A stretch of DNA of 64,000 nucleotides from Halorientalis sp. LT38 (lineage in GTDB: Archaea > Halobacteriota > Halobacteria > Halobacteriales > Haloarculaceae). Shown here piece by piece: positions 26,464 to 36,304 of this stretch. Location: assembly GCF_037031225.1 (NCBI RefSeq), contig NZ_JAYEZN010000001.1, positions 124,001 through 188,000 on the forward strand, written 5' to 3'. Each line of letters begins with the position of its first letter. The first letter of the stretch is position 1. Position numbers and translations under genes: made by a program. The notes under the pieces were generated by a model. It saw only the letters and a list, made by a program, of their open reading frames with translations. It did no database searches and had not been told where the DNA came from.

Positions 26464-28820
26464 CGCGCGTCACCTCCCGCGACCGCGGCCAGTCGGTCCT
26501 CGGTCTCTCCTCTCTTCGGGATGGTGAAACAGAACGTCGCGCCGACGCCCTCCTCGGACTCGATCCAGATGTCGCCGCCGTGGCGAGAGACGATCCGGTC
26601 GCAGACGGCCAGTCCGATGCCGGTGCCGCCGTCGCCGTCGCGGCTCCCCTGCTGGAACAGTTTGAAGATGCGTTCGCGCTGGTTCTCAGGGATGCCGGGG
26701 CCGTCGTCCGCGACCTCGAACCGGTAGTGATCGTCCGCCTCCGTCGCCCGGACGGTCACTGTCGGCGACTCGCCGGCGTGGCTGAGGGCGTTGCTGACGA
26801 GGTTCTGGATCACCTGTCCGAGCTGGTCGCGATCTGCCTCGACCGTCGGCAGCGGTTCGACGTCGACCGTCGCGTCCGCGTCGTCGATGGCGAATTCCAG
26901 GCTCTGGATCGTCTCCTCGACCACGGCCGCCGCGTCCACCGTCTCGAACTCGTCCGCGTCGGTCGAGACCCGGGAGTACTGCAGCAGGTCCTCGATCATC
27001 GACTGCATCCGGTTCGCGCCGCCGACGGCGAAGTCGATGTACTCGTCGGCCTCGTCGTCGAGTTCGTCCCCGTACTCGACCGCGAGCAGGTCGACGTAAC
27101 TCGACACCATCCGGAGCGGCTCCTGCAGGTCGTGCGAGGCGATGTGGGCGAACTCCTGGAGCCGCTCGTTCGACTGTTCGAGCTCCGCCCGGTAGGCCTC
27201 GAGTTCCGCCTCGCGTTCCGCCCGTTCCAGTGCGGCTTCGGCGTTCCGGGCCAGGATCTCGATGATGTTCAGCTCCGCCTCCGTCGGGACCGACACCTCG
27301 GGCGTGCCGACGTGAAGCTGTCCGTACTCGCCCAGCGGGACGATGACGAGCGTTCCGAGCGGGCTATCCGGCATCTCGGAGTTTTCGAGCGTGGCGTAGT
27401 CTTCGACGACGCGCGCGCTCCCCGTCCGGAACGTCTCCATCTCGACGGAACCGGGAGTGACGTTCGGGAGCGCCTCGGTCGGGGTCTCCGCGTCCATCAT
27501 GGTCTGGACGCGGTCGGTCGCCGCAACCGGGACGAGGTCGTCGCTCCCGTCGTCGGTGGCGTAGATCCCCGAGAGGGGCATGTCGAGCAGCTCCGTCGCG
27601 AGCGTCATGACGATGTCCGCGACCGCTCGCTGGGACTCGGCTGCGATCAGTTCGCTCGTGGCCTCGTTGACCGCCTCGATGCGCCGCTCCTGTCGTTTTT
27701 CGTCGGTAATGTCGATGCTCACCCCGATGACCTTCTCGACGGCGCCGTCCCGGACGATCGGTCGGTACCACGTCCGCGCGATGACCGGACCGATGTCGTG
27801 AACGGCTGTGTGTTCCTCGCCGGCGGTCGCCGCCTCGAAGTCCGAGAGGAACGCCTCCTGCCCGGCGAAGACCTCGAACATGTTCTGGCCCTCCAGCTCC
27901 CCGGGCTCCACGCCGATGCCGGCCAGCCCCTGGCCTTGCGACATCTCGATCATCCCGTCGGTGTCGGCGGTCCACAGCGCCAGCGGCACGTTGTCGAGGA
28001 CCGTCTGGAGGCGGTCGGTCCACGCCTCCAGTTCCCGCTCGCGCTCGCGAAGCTCGGTGACGTCCCGGGAGATGCCGATGACCTGTTCGAGCTCCCCCCG
28101 GTCGTCGAAGACCGGCTGGTATACGGTGTGGAAGTAGAGGTCTCCCTGCTGAGCCTGGGTTTCGACGCGCTCGCCCTCGAGGGCTCGCTCGACGGCGTCG
28201 ATGACGTCGGGTGCCTCCGCGAACATCTCGAACACCGACTGTCCGACGGCCTCGCCGGGTTCGAGTCCCAGTTTGTCGAGCGCGTTGCCCCGGGAGTAGG
28301 TGAACTCACCGTCCGGGTCGAGCGCGAACAGGACCACCGGCGCGTTGTTGAGTAGCGTGTTCATGCGCTCGCGCTGGGCCGCCAGTCGTTCCTCGCGTCG
28401 CCGCTGCTCGGTCACGTCGATGCCCTGCGCGACGAGTGATTCGACCCGCCCGTCCTCGTCCGTGACCGGACTGACGGTGCCGTCGATGTCTATCTGCTCG
28501 CCGTCGGGCGAGATCTGCGTCGCCTCGAACTCGACGTCCTCGCCCTCGCCGGCGCGCTCGATCGCCGCCCGTATCCGCTCCTGCAGCGCGTCGTCGTGTT
28601 CGAACCACGGGCCCTCCCAGAACGGTCCGCCGACGTACGTCGACGGTTCGACGGCGGCGAACTCCCGGGCGACCTTGTTCACTCTGAGAATCGTCCCGTA
28701 CGGGTCGAGGACCCCGATGAACGTCCCCGTCGCCTCGAACACCGCCTCGAGCCGCCGGTCCCGCGCCGGCCGCCCCTCGGAGGCGGGCCCGGTCTGTTCG
28801 TCCACTTCGTGCTGGTCCAT
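26460..28820 (-). CDS. multi-PAS/GAF sensor histidine kinase
   Basis: A 786-residue soluble sensor kinase. Three PAS domains at about residues 22-140 ([16 protein letters not shown]), 150-258 ([16 protein letters not shown]) and 268-378 ([16 protein letters not shown]), a GAF domain at about 385-535, a HisKA helix with phosphoacceptor His563 ([15 protein letters not shown]), and HATPase with NLVSNALSH (674-682), DDGPGIPE and GGTGIGLAV. No membrane helix, so the signal is cytoplasmic (light, redox or small molecule). It opens the three-gene sensory operon and is the likely phosphodonor for the two downstream proteins. Confidence 0.95.
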   Translation of the reverse strand: MDQHEVDEQTGPASEGRPARDRRLEAVFEATGTFIGVLDPYGTILRVNKVAREFAAVEPSTYVGGPFWEGPWFEHDDALQERIRAAIERAGEGEDVEFEATQISPDGEQIDIDGTVSPVTDEDGRVESLVAQGIDVTEQRRREERLAAQRERMNTLLNNAPVVLFALDPDGEFTYSRGNALDKLGLEPGEAVGQSVFEMFAEAPDVIDAVERALEGERVETQAQQGDLYFHTVYQPVFDDRGELEQVIGISRDVTELRERERELEAWTDRLQTVLDNVPLALWTADTDGMIEMSQGQGLAGIGVEPGELEGQNMFEVFAGQEAFLSDFEAATAGEEHTAVHDIGPVIARTWYRPIVRDGAVEKVIGVSIDITDEKRQERRIEAVNEATSELIAAESQRAVADIVMTLATELLDMPLSGIYATDDGSDDLVPVAATDRVQTMMDAETPTEALPNVTPGSVEMETFRTGSARVVEDYATLENSEMPDSPLGTLVIVPLGEYGQLHVGTPEVSVPTEAELNIIEILARNAEAALERAEREAELEAYRAELEQSNERLQEFAHIASHDLQEPLRMVSSYVDLLAVEYGDELDDEADEYIDFAVGGANRMQSMIEDLLQYSRVSTDADEFETVDAAAVVEETIQSLEFAIDDADATVDVEPLPTVEADRDQLGQVIQNLVSNALSHAGESPTVTVRATEADDHYRFEVADDGPGIPENQRERIFKLFQQGSRDGDGGTGIGLAVCDRIVSRHGGDIWIESEEGVGATFCFTIPKRGETEDRLAAVAGGDAR

Positions 28821-29014
28821 GGGCTCCCCTCAATCTCGTTATACAACGTTCTACCGCACCGATATCAGGATGTGATAACTGGATGGGCGAGTTCGTAGCG
28901 GGCACAGTTCGTCGCGATCTCTTTTCGTGCCTCTGGCTGCGGTGTTCTTTCGTCTGTGCACCCGTATACGCTAATCCGCCGTCTTTTTATTACTATGCCT
29001 ACATTATCGGGAAA

Positions 29015-30217
29015 ATGGCTCGTGACCGGCGAACCTATCTGACCGGCGTCGCCGTCGCTGCCGCGTCGCTGGCCGGTTGCTCGTCGCTACTGGGATCTCC
29101 CGACCCCGACGACCCTCCGCCCTCCGGTGTGGACGAGCTCCCGAATCCCGAGGACAGCGTTTCGGGAGCGAACGGCGAGTGGTCGAGTTTCGGCTGTAAC
29201 GCCGCGAACACTCGATCTGTGGGGGACGGCCGAGCGCCCGTAGACCACGTGACGGAACGGTGGCGCGTCGAGGTGCCTCAGACCACGTACCGTGAACCCG
29301 TCGTGTCCGGTGGTCGGGTGTTTCAGGTCAATCCCGAAGCGTTGCAGGTCCTGGACTCGAGTGACGGATCTGAGCTATGGACGGACCCAGACGCGGAGAC
29401 GGTTCCGCTGGTTCGGGGCGGAGTCGCGTACGTCTCCACCGGCGACGCTGTCCGGGCGCTCGACGCCGAGAGCGGCGACCGTCTCTGGGAGCGCCGGCCC
29501 GAGGGTCGAGGGCGTGTTTCTGCGCCCTCCACGCATGCCGGAGACGAACTGGTCTGTGGAGCCGGTGAACGGGTCTTCTCACTCGACCCTGCGAACGGCG
29601 ACGTCCTGTGGCGACGCCAGGTATTCGGAGGGGTTCGCGACCACGCGGCAGTCTGGATGGGTCACGGTGCGGTCCTCGCCACCGAAGCGGGGATGGTCTA
29701 CTTGCTCGGCGACGGAGGGTCCGGCGTTTGGCGGTGGCAGCTACCCGCCCCACCGACCGCGCCGCCGACCACCGACACCGATTCGATATACGTCCCCTGC
29801 CGCGACGGGACGACCTACGCACTCGACGTGGAGGGTTCTGCCAGGGACGTTCGCTGGGAGGCCGAGACGAGAATGGTAGAGCGGGGACTGTGTCTCGTGG
29901 ACGGCCTCGTGCTCGCGGCGAACGGATTTCAGATTCTCGCGGTCGACCCCGAGTCCGGTGACAAACGGTGGGAACTGGAGATCGGCGACTGGCGACACAC
30001 CGCTCCGGCCTTCGGGCGGGACACCGTGTTCGTCGGCGGTGATCGGCTCCGGGCGCTCGACCCCACACCGGGTGACAGCGCCGCTGGCGGTCCCGCGCTG
30101 CGTTTCGAGCGAGAGTTCATCGGGCGCGTCGGGCCCGGACCGGTACTCGACGACGGGACGCTCTACGTGGTAGCGCAAGTGGCCGAGGAGACGTACGCGT
30201 TACTGGCACTCGAGTAG
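29015..30217 (+). CDS. PQQ-type beta-propeller lipoprotein
   Basis: A 400-residue exported protein. Twin Arg at residues 5-6, a short hydrophobic stretch and lipobox LAGC (Cys22) predict Tat export and lipid anchoring. Repeated blades with the PQQ/pyrrolo-quinoline-like pattern (VLDSSDGSELW, ALDAESGDRLWER, SLDPANGDVLWRR, AVDPESGDKRWEL) build a seven/eight-bladed propeller. Without a dehydrogenase active site it is more likely a scaffold in the manner of BamB-like proteins than an enzyme. The promoter region just upstream is AT-rich (TTTTTATTACTATG). Confidence 0.85.
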   Translation: MARDRRTYLTGVAVAAASLAGCSSLLGSPDPDDPPPSGVDELPNPEDSVSGANGEWSSFGCNAANTRSVGDGRAPVDHVTERWRVEVPQTTYREPVVSGGRVFQVNPEALQVLDSSDGSELWTDPDAETVPLVRGGVAYVSTGDAVRALDAESGDRLWERRPEGRGRVSAPSTHAGDELVCGAGERVFSLDPANGDVLWRRQVFGGVRDHAAVWMGHGAVLATEAGMVYLLGDGGSGVWRWQLPAPPTAPPTTDTDSIYVPCRDGTTYALDVEGSARDVRWEAETRMVERGLCLVDGLVLAANGFQILAVDPESGDKRWELEIGDWRHTAPAFGRDTVFVGGDRLRALDPTPGDSAAGGPALRFEREFIGRVGPGPVLDDGTLYVVAQVAEETYALLALE

Positions 30218-30246
30218 GGAAACCGGAGGACGGTGAGCGCTCGCCG

Positions 30247-31323
30247 CTACAGCTGTTCGTCGCCGTCGATGATCCGCTGGGCGCGGGCGGCCAGCGCGGG
30301 GACGCCGTCGCGCATCTTCGGGTACATCGGGTCGTCGCTGTTGCCCTCGAGGTACCGGCGGAAGAACATCTCGCCCAGCGCCGCCAGCTTGTAGACCGCC
30401 AGCGCCCGGTAGAAGCGCTCGTTCTCGAAGGTGAATCCGGTCGCGTCCTCGTAGCGGTCGACGAGTTCTTCCCTGGTGAGGTAGCCCGGTTCGGCCATGA
30501 AGGTCGAGGACAGCGTGTCGAGGGACTCCGGCGGCTCGGGATCTTTCGCCTCCCACCAGTACGACAGCATCCAGCCGAGGTCGGTGAAGGGATCGCCCAG
30601 CGTGGACATCTCCCAGTCGAAGATGCTCGCGATCTCGGGCGGCGTCCCGGGCGCGTACATCACGTTGTCGAGCTTGTAGTCCCCGTGGACCAGCGTCTGC
30701 GGGTGGTCCTCGGGCGCGTTGTCCTTCAGCCACGCCATCACGTCGCGGATCACGGGCACCTCGCGCTCGTCGGTCGTCACCTCGAAGGCCCACTCGAACT
30801 GCTCGCTCCAGCGTTTCACCTGGCGCTGGGTGAACCCCTCGGGGTAGCCGAAGTCGCCGAGGCCCACGGCTTCGTAGTCCACCTCGTGGATCTCGGCCAG
30901 GCGGTCGACGAGTTCAGCGCCGATCGCCTCCCGGTGCTCGGGCGTGGCGAACCGGTCTGGCTCGGCGCCCCTGAGGACGGTCCCGTCCTCCCGCTCCATC
31001 ACGTAGAAGTCCGACCCGATGATGGCGTGATCGTCGGTCGCGGCCACCGTCGTCGGCACGCGGACGTCCGTCCCCTGGAGGGCGTCGACGACCTCGAACT
31101 CCCGGAGCACGTCGTGGGCCTTGTCGGCGGTCTCGCCCGGCGGCGGGCGGCGGATGACGAGTTCGCGGTCGCCCCAGGTCACGAACAGCGTCTCGTTGGA
31201 GTGGCCTTCCTGGTGGCGGCGCACGTCGTAGTCCTCGACGGGGCCGAGTTCGTCCTCGAGGAACTCGGCCAGCGCGTTCACGTCGACGATCCGGTCGAAG
31301 TACGCGTCGCTCTCGTCGCTCAC
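30247..31323 (-). CDS. APH-type phosphotransferase (ACAD10/11-like kinase)
   Basis: A 358-residue protein with an aminoglycoside-phosphotransferase/choline-kinase fold. RHQEGHSNETLFVTWGDRELVIRRPP is the nucleotide loop and conserved Lys/Arg strand, LVHGDYKLDNVMY the Brenner catalytic HGDxxxxN, and IFDWEMSTLGDPFTDLGW the DFG-like Mg-binding motif with family-specific extension. This group matches the kinase domain of mammalian ACAD10/11, which phosphorylates 4-hydroxyacyl-CoA. GTG start at 31323. It is divergent from an acyl-CoA dehydrogenase gene, about 196 bases apart, which supports the same pairing. Confidence 0.85.
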   Translation of the reverse strand: MSDESDAYFDRIVDVNALAEFLEDELGPVEDYDVRRHQEGHSNETLFVTWGDRELVIRRPPPGETADKAHDVLREFEVVDALQGTDVRVPTTVAATDDHAIIGSDFYVMEREDGTVLRGAEPDRFATPEHREAIGAELVDRLAEIHEVDYEAVGLGDFGYPEGFTQRQVKRWSEQFEWAFEVTTDEREVPVIRDVMAWLKDNAPEDHPQTLVHGDYKLDNVMYAPGTPPEIASIFDWEMSTLGDPFTDLGWMLSYWWEAKDPEPPESLDTLSSTFMAEPGYLTREELVDRYEDATGFTFENERFYRALAVYKLAALGEMFFRRYLEGNSDDPMYPKMRDGVPALAARAQRIIDGDEQL

Positions 31324-31519
31324 TGCGCCGTCACCCCGTCGCCAGTCGCCTCGATCTCGTGTACTAACATTGTTAGGGCGATTGCGGCCCACGTATGAAT
31401 AAGTGGGGGTTGGCGGAGGGCGGGCGTCCCACCCGTGCATCTGTCCGGGGGACAACCGGTGCGGTTCGATCTCCGGCCGCTTGGGGATGTTTTACATTGT
31501 TGTGTCCGAAAGGGGTGGT

Positions 31520-32740
31520 ATGGTTGTCGAGTACGAGGATTCGGAGACGGCACAGCGACTCAGGGAGCAAGCACGCGAGTTCGTCAGGACGGAAGTCATT
31601 CCGGTCGAGCGGGAGTACCTGGGCGACGGCCCGGTCCCAGAGGAGCGAATCGCGACCCTTCGCGAGAGGGCCAAAGAGTACGGTATCTACTGCCCGCAGA
31701 TCGAGGAGGAGTACGGTGGCGGCGGATACGACTTCCGCGACGTGCTCCCGTTGTTCGAGGAGGCCGGCAAGAGCCTGCTCGGCCAGGCGGCCATGCGCGT
31801 CGACGCGCCCGACGAGGGGAACATGCACACCCTCGAGATGTTCGGCACCGAGGAGCAGAAAGAGGAGTGGCTGAAACCCCTCGTCGCTGGCGAGATCCGC
31901 TCGGGCTTCTCGATGACCGAGCCGATGCAGGGCGCGGGCTCGGACCCCAAGATGATGCAGACCACCGCCGAGAAGGACGGTGACGAATGGGTCATCAACG
32001 GCCACAAGTGGTGGACGACGCAGGGCGACGAGGCCGACCTCCTCCTGCTGATGGCCCGGACAGACATGGACGCCCACCCCTACTCGGGCACGTCGATCAT
32101 CCTGGTGCCCATCGACGCCGACGGCGTCGAGATCGTCGAGGCGACGCCCCACCTCGGGCCGTCGGTCGTCCACGAGAGCCACGCGGAGATCCGGTACGAT
32201 AACGTCAGAGTCCCGGAAGAGAACCTGCTGGGCCCGGAGAACGAGGGCTTCGCCATCGCACAGGAGCGACTCGGCCCCGCGCGGCTGACCCACTGCATGC
32301 GATTTTCGGGGATGGCCGAGCGCGCGCTCGGGATCGCCAAGGAGTACATGGGCGAGCGGTCGGCCTTCGGCGAGCAGCTTTCGGAGAAACAGGCTCAGCG
32401 GTTCGCCATCGCCGAGCAGGAGACCGCACTCCACGCGGCGCGGACGATGACCCGGCACGCGGCCGAGAAGATCCGCCGGGGCGAACAGGCCCGCATCGAG
32501 GTCGCCATGAGCAAGTACTACACCGCGAACGTGGTCCAGGACACGATCGATTTGGCGGTCCAGGCCTGCGGTGCCTCGGGCATCTCGCGCCACCTCCCGC
32601 TGGCCGACTTCTACGAGTCCGTGCGCGCGTTCCGCATCATCGACGGGGCCGACGAGGTCCACAAGCGCTCGATCGCCCGCGAGGCCTTCGAGGACGAGAA
32701 CGTCCCCGAGGGCGAACTGGAGAACCTGCCGCGGTTCTGA
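31520..32740 (+). CDS. acyl-CoA dehydrogenase, ACAD10/11-type
   Basis: A 406-residue acyl-CoA dehydrogenase fold protein. FSMTEPMQGAGSDPKMMQTTAEKDGDEWVINGHKWWTT is spread over residues 130-172 and identifies the flavin/substrate region; RSAFGEQLSEKQAQRFAIAE and the final GADEVHKRSIAREAF are the C-terminal domain. The insert of EPMQ..SDP and the GADEVH ending resemble ACAD10/11 and bacterial relatives rather than short-chain dehydrogenases. Divergent from the APH-type kinase gene, with which it may remove a phosphate from 4-phosphoacyl-CoA. The ATG at 31520 gives MVVEYEDSE. Confidence 0.88.
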   Translation: MVVEYEDSETAQRLREQAREFVRTEVIPVEREYLGDGPVPEERIATLRERAKEYGIYCPQIEEEYGGGGYDFRDVLPLFEEAGKSLLGQAAMRVDAPDEGNMHTLEMFGTEEQKEEWLKPLVAGEIRSGFSMTEPMQGAGSDPKMMQTTAEKDGDEWVINGHKWWTTQGDEADLLLLMARTDMDAHPYSGTSIILVPIDADGVEIVEATPHLGPSVVHESHAEIRYDNVRVPEENLLGPENEGFAIAQERLGPARLTHCMRFSGMAERALGIAKEYMGERSAFGEQLSEKQAQRFAIAEQETALHAARTMTRHAAEKIRRGEQARIEVAMSKYYTANVVQDTIDLAVQACGASGISRHLPLADFYESVRAFRIIDGADEVHKRSIAREAFEDENVPEGELENLPRF

Positions 32741-32783
32741 GGCGTCCGGTAGGCCTAAACGAGGCCCGCGTCAGATGCTGTAT

Positions 32784-34466
32784 ATGTCGCCCGCCGTCGC
32801 GCAGCTCTCGTCGGTGTCGGCGGTCCCGGGATGGGCGTGGACGCTCTCCGTCCTGGTGGCCGCACTGCTCTCGCTCGGGCTCGCGATCAGGTTCGAAGGC
32901 CCCCGCGGTCGCTGGGGCCACGCGCTCCGCCGCCGCTTCGTCCTGGGCGTCCCGTGGGGGACCCTGCTGACGGTCGCCGGCGTCGGTGCGTTCTACCTCC
33001 TCGTCCAGGCGGGAGCCACCCACCCGAACGACCCGCTCGCGATCCCGTTCATCAGCTGGTCGTACTTCTACCCGCTCGGGATCGTCACCTCGCCGTTCGC
33101 CCACGCGAATCTGAACCACGTCACGTCGAACCTGCTCGCGACCCTGCTCTTCGGACCCATCGCCGAGTACGCGTGGGGGCACTTCCCCCGACAGCGCGGG
33201 AGCCAATCGTTCGGCAGTCTCCGGGAGCATCCGCTCGTGCGCGTCCTTGCGGTCCCCGCCGCGGCCGTCGCCGTCGGACTCCTGACCGGCGTCTTCGCCT
33301 TCGGCCCCACGATCGGCTTCTCGGGAGTCGTGTTCGCCGTCGCCGGGTTCGCGCTGGTGTCGTACCCCGTCGCGACGATCGTCGCCCTCGTCGCCAGGTC
33401 GGTCGTCGGAGTGGTGATGCAGGCGGTGCAGAACCCCGTCACGGTGTCCGGGCCGAGAGAGGTGTTCACCTCGCCGGGCTGGGCCAACGTCGCGATCCAG
33501 GGACACCTGTTCGGGGTCCTCCTCGGCGTGGGTCTCGGCGGGTACCTCGCGGCCCGGCGCGATCGGCTGCCCGGGCCCGCGCGGCTCTGGCTCGCGTTCC
33601 TGGTCTTCGCCGTCGTGCAGGGCCTCTGGCAGCTCTACGCCCCCCTGGGCGGCGAGCGGTTCGTGCTCTTCCGGGCCGCCGGCGTCGTATTCGTCTTCCT
33701 GCTGGCCGCGCTCGTCGTCGCGAGCGTCGCCTACCGCCGACCGGACCCGCTCGTGGACGCGCTCGGACTTCCAGCCATCGACCGGGAACTACCGGTCGAC
33801 CTGCGGACGCACGAACTGGCGGCGATCGTCCTCGGGGCGCTGGTGGTCTCCCTCGCCCTGCTGGCGGTCTGGTCCGGCTTCTTCGTCCTCGACGAGGGCG
33901 TCGACGGCGAGGTATCGGTCGACGGGTACGAGGTCACCTACGCCGAGGGGATCACCGACGAGTACGCGTCCTCCTTCGCCGTCGGGCCGTTCGGCGACGG
34001 TGGGACGATCAACACGAGCGGCGTCGTCGTCACCAGCGAGCGCCGGCACATCTTCTACACTGTGGTGGGCAAACGCGAGCTAGCCTCGCGGGGTCGCGCG
34101 ACGGTCGTCCTCGGGAGCCCGGGCACTCGCGAGGAAGTCGTCGCGAACCGGACGGGCTGGAACCCCGTCGGCAACGACTCCGTCTACGCCGTGTTCCTGC
34201 GCCACGAGGGCGACCGCCGGCTGGCCTTCGCGTCCGATCCGTCGACGGCGCGACCGCGGATCGACGGCCGCCACGTCACGTTCCGCTCCGGGAGAGACGG
34301 GTTCGGGTTGACCGTCACCGCGGACGGCGATCAGCTAGGACGTACTCCGCTCCCCTCGGTCGGGGCGAACCGCACCGCTGGCGGGTTGCGGTTCAACCGC
34401 ACGGCCGGGGGCGACCTCTACGCCCATCGGAACGACACGCGGGTGCGAATCGCCGGGAAGCGCTAG
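32784..34466 (+). CDS. rhomboid-family intramembrane serine protease
   Basis: A 560-residue membrane protein. The catalytic Ser lies in GFSGVVFAVAG and the catalytic His in IQGHLFGVLLGVGLGGYL, with HANLNHVTSN as the upstream rhomboid HxxxN motif, all within about eight spans. The C-terminal 190 residues (after VSLALLAVWSGFFVLDEGV) form an extracellular beta-rich domain unusual for rhomboids, perhaps for substrate binding. ATG at 32784 is chosen; 32775 adds three residues. It cleaves membrane proteins within the bilayer; targets unknown. Confidence 0.85.
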   Translation: MSPAVAQLSSVSAVPGWAWTLSVLVAALLSLGLAIRFEGPRGRWGHALRRRFVLGVPWGTLLTVAGVGAFYLLVQAGATHPNDPLAIPFISWSYFYPLGIVTSPFAHANLNHVTSNLLATLLFGPIAEYAWGHFPRQRGSQSFGSLREHPLVRVLAVPAAAVAVGLLTGVFAFGPTIGFSGVVFAVAGFALVSYPVATIVALVARSVVGVVMQAVQNPVTVSGPREVFTSPGWANVAIQGHLFGVLLGVGLGGYLAARRDRLPGPARLWLAFLVFAVVQGLWQLYAPLGGERFVLFRAAGVVFVFLLAALVVASVAYRRPDPLVDALGLPAIDRELPVDLRTHELAAIVLGALVVSLALLAVWSGFFVLDEGVDGEVSVDGYEVTYAEGITDEYASSFAVGPFGDGGTINTSGVVVTSERRHIFYTVVGKRELASRGRATVVLGSPGTREEVVANRTGWNPVGNDSVYAVFLRHEGDRRLAFASDPSTARPRIDGRHVTFRSGRDGFGLTVTADGDQLGRTPLPSVGANRTAGGLRFNRTAGGDLYAHRNDTRVRIAGKR

Positions 34467-35086
34467 GTCCAGTCGATGCGGAACACTTCGGCGTCGATGG
34501 TCCGCGACTCGTCGGTGTGGTGGTCGAACTGGTTGGGGAGTTCGAAGGTCGCGCGGAAGGCGTGGGTGACCTCGCCGCCCTCGTCGGCGGCGAAGGCCTC
34601 GACGAACTCGTCGCTGCCCTCGTTGTGGATCGAGTAGGAGACGTCCGCGACCTCGGCGGCGGTTTCGAGGAACGCGCGGTCGGCGTGCTCGTTGCCCGCC
34701 TGCGCGCCGAACGGCGGGTTCATGACGACTGTCGTCGGTCCGTCCGGTCGGAGCGGGAGACGGGTCGCGTCCGCGCGGAGCCACTCGACGGCGGAGGTCG
34801 AGGCGACCTTCCGCTCGTTCTCCCGGGCGGTCGCCAGGGGCGCGGGGTCGACGTCGACGCCGACGACGCGGTCCGGGCCGCGCAGCGCGGCCCCCAGGGC
34901 CAGCATCCCAGTCCCGCAACCGAGATCGAGGACGGTCCGGCCCTCGACGTCGCCCTGCAGGTCCGCCGTGTGGACCAGGTGCGCGGCGAGTTCCGGGGGC
35001 GTCCGGTACTGCTCCAGCGAGGCCGACGGGTTCTCGAACCCGGCGACGATCGCCAGCCGCTGGGCCAGCCCGCTCTTCGTGCTCAT
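34463..35086 (-). CDS. METTL5-family RNA methyltransferase
   Basis: A 207-residue class I SAM methyltransferase. Motif I is LDLGCGTGMLALGA, motif II VVGVDVDPAPL, and the amino-methyltransferase motif NPPFG near residue 120 marks N6-adenine or related N-methylation. LEQYRTPPELAAHLVHTA at the N-terminus is typical of the METTL5 group that modifies small-subunit rRNA in eukaryotes and archaea. Converges with the rhomboid gene, overlapping its stop by 4 bases. Confidence 0.85.
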   Translation of the reverse strand: MSTKSGLAQRLAIVAGFENPSASLEQYRTPPELAAHLVHTADLQGDVEGRTVLDLGCGTGMLALGAALRGPDRVVGVDVDPAPLATARENERKVASTSAVEWLRADATRLPLRPDGPTTVVMNPPFGAQAGNEHADRAFLETAAEVADVSYSIHNEGSDEFVEAFAADEGGEVTHAFRATFELPNQFDHHTDESRTIDAEVFRIDWT

Positions 35087-35301
35087 GGGGGCCGCTCACC
35101 TCGCTCGTCCGTCCGGCAGACACCTGTGCACATCGCTACCAGTCAGATACACTGCGTTCATTGAAAAGTTTTCGTTTATGCGCAATAGTTATTCCGCCGG
35201 TATCGTCCGGGAAACAGTCGGTCCCCCATCGCCCGCTCGGACTTACGACGTAAGCTCAGATCGGGATAACGTTAACAGTCACGGGGTGTGTTCGCACCCG
35301 C

Positions 35302-36243
35302 ATGGCAGACGAGCCCCATCCACAGGTACAGGCCGTGCTGCAGATGATCGACGACCAGCCGGTGCCGCCGACGTACGCGGTGTCGGTCGCGGAAGCCCGA
35401 GACCAGCTCGAGGCGATGGCGGCGATGCGCGGCGACGCCGAGGACGTGGCTACCGTCGAGGACTTCGAGATCGGCGGCCCTGACGGCGCGCTTCCGGTTC
35501 GGCTCTACCAACCAGACGCCGACGGGCCGCATCCGGTCCTGGTGTACCTCCACGGCGGCGGGTTCGTCATCGGGAGCCTGGAGACTCACGACGCGCTCTG
35601 CCGGTCGCTCGCGAACGCCGCGGAGTGTGCCGTCCTGTCCGTGGACTACCGCCTCGCGCCCGAACACCCCTTCCCCGCAGCCGTCGAGGACGCCTACGCC
35701 GCAGTCGAATGGATCGCCGAGCACGGCGAGCACGTCGGCGTCGACACCGATCGCATCGCCGTCGGCGGCGACTCCGCTGGCGCGAATCTCTCCGCGGCGG
35801 TGACCCTCATGACGCAGGACCGCGACGGCCCCGACCTCGCCCACCAGGCCCTGATCTATCCGGCCGTGAATTCGCCGGACGTCGGACCGGAATTCGAATC
35901 GTACGAGGAGAACGCCGAGGGCTACTTCCTCGAGACCGAGAGCATGCAGTGGTTCGTCGAGCGGTACGTCCAGGACGAGATCCACCTCCGCAACGAGTAC
36001 TTCGCCCCGCTGCTCGCAGACGACCTCTCGGGGGTACCGCCAGCCTCGATCGTCACCGCGGAGTTCGACCCGCTCCGCGACGAGGGCTACGCCTACGCCG
36101 ACCGCCTCGACGACGAGGGCGTCGCGGTCTCCAGCCACCACTACGACGACATGATCCACGGCTTCGCGACCATGATCGGCGTGGTCGACGCCGCCGAGGA
36201 CGCCGTCGAGGCTCTGGCGGCCGATCTGCAGGAATCCTTCTAG
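35302..36243 (+). CDS. alpha/beta hydrolase, HSL family (copy 1)
   Basis: A 313-residue esterase/lipase of the hormone-sensitive-lipase group. Oxyanion motif HGGG (84-87), nucleophile Ser158 in GGDSAGANLS, acid Asp256 (FDPLRDEG) and His286 (DMIHGF) form a complete triad. The N-terminal cap (residues 1-60) is conserved with the gene at 38091, its close paralogue. Probably hydrolyses short-chain acyl esters. The ATG at 35302 follows an AT-rich promoter (GGGATAACGTTAACAG). Confidence 0.92.
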   Translation: MADEPHPQVQAVLQMIDDQPVPPTYAVSVAEARDQLEAMAAMRGDAEDVATVEDFEIGGPDGALPVRLYQPDADGPHPVLVYLHGGGFVIGSLETHDALCRSLANAAECAVLSVDYRLAPEHPFPAAVEDAYAAVEWIAEHGEHVGVDTDRIAVGGDSAGANLSAAVTLMTQDRDGPDLAHQALIYPAVNSPDVGPEFESYEENAEGYFLETESMQWFVERYVQDEIHLRNEYFAPLLADDLSGVPPASIVTAEFDPLRDEGYAYADRLDDEGVAVSSHHYDDMIHGFATMIGVVDAAEDAVEALAADLQESF

Positions 36244-36304
36244 CCCGATCGCGTCGCACCCGAACGGTCGAAGGTTGAAGGCCCCGCTCCCCGAAACGGG
36301 ACGT

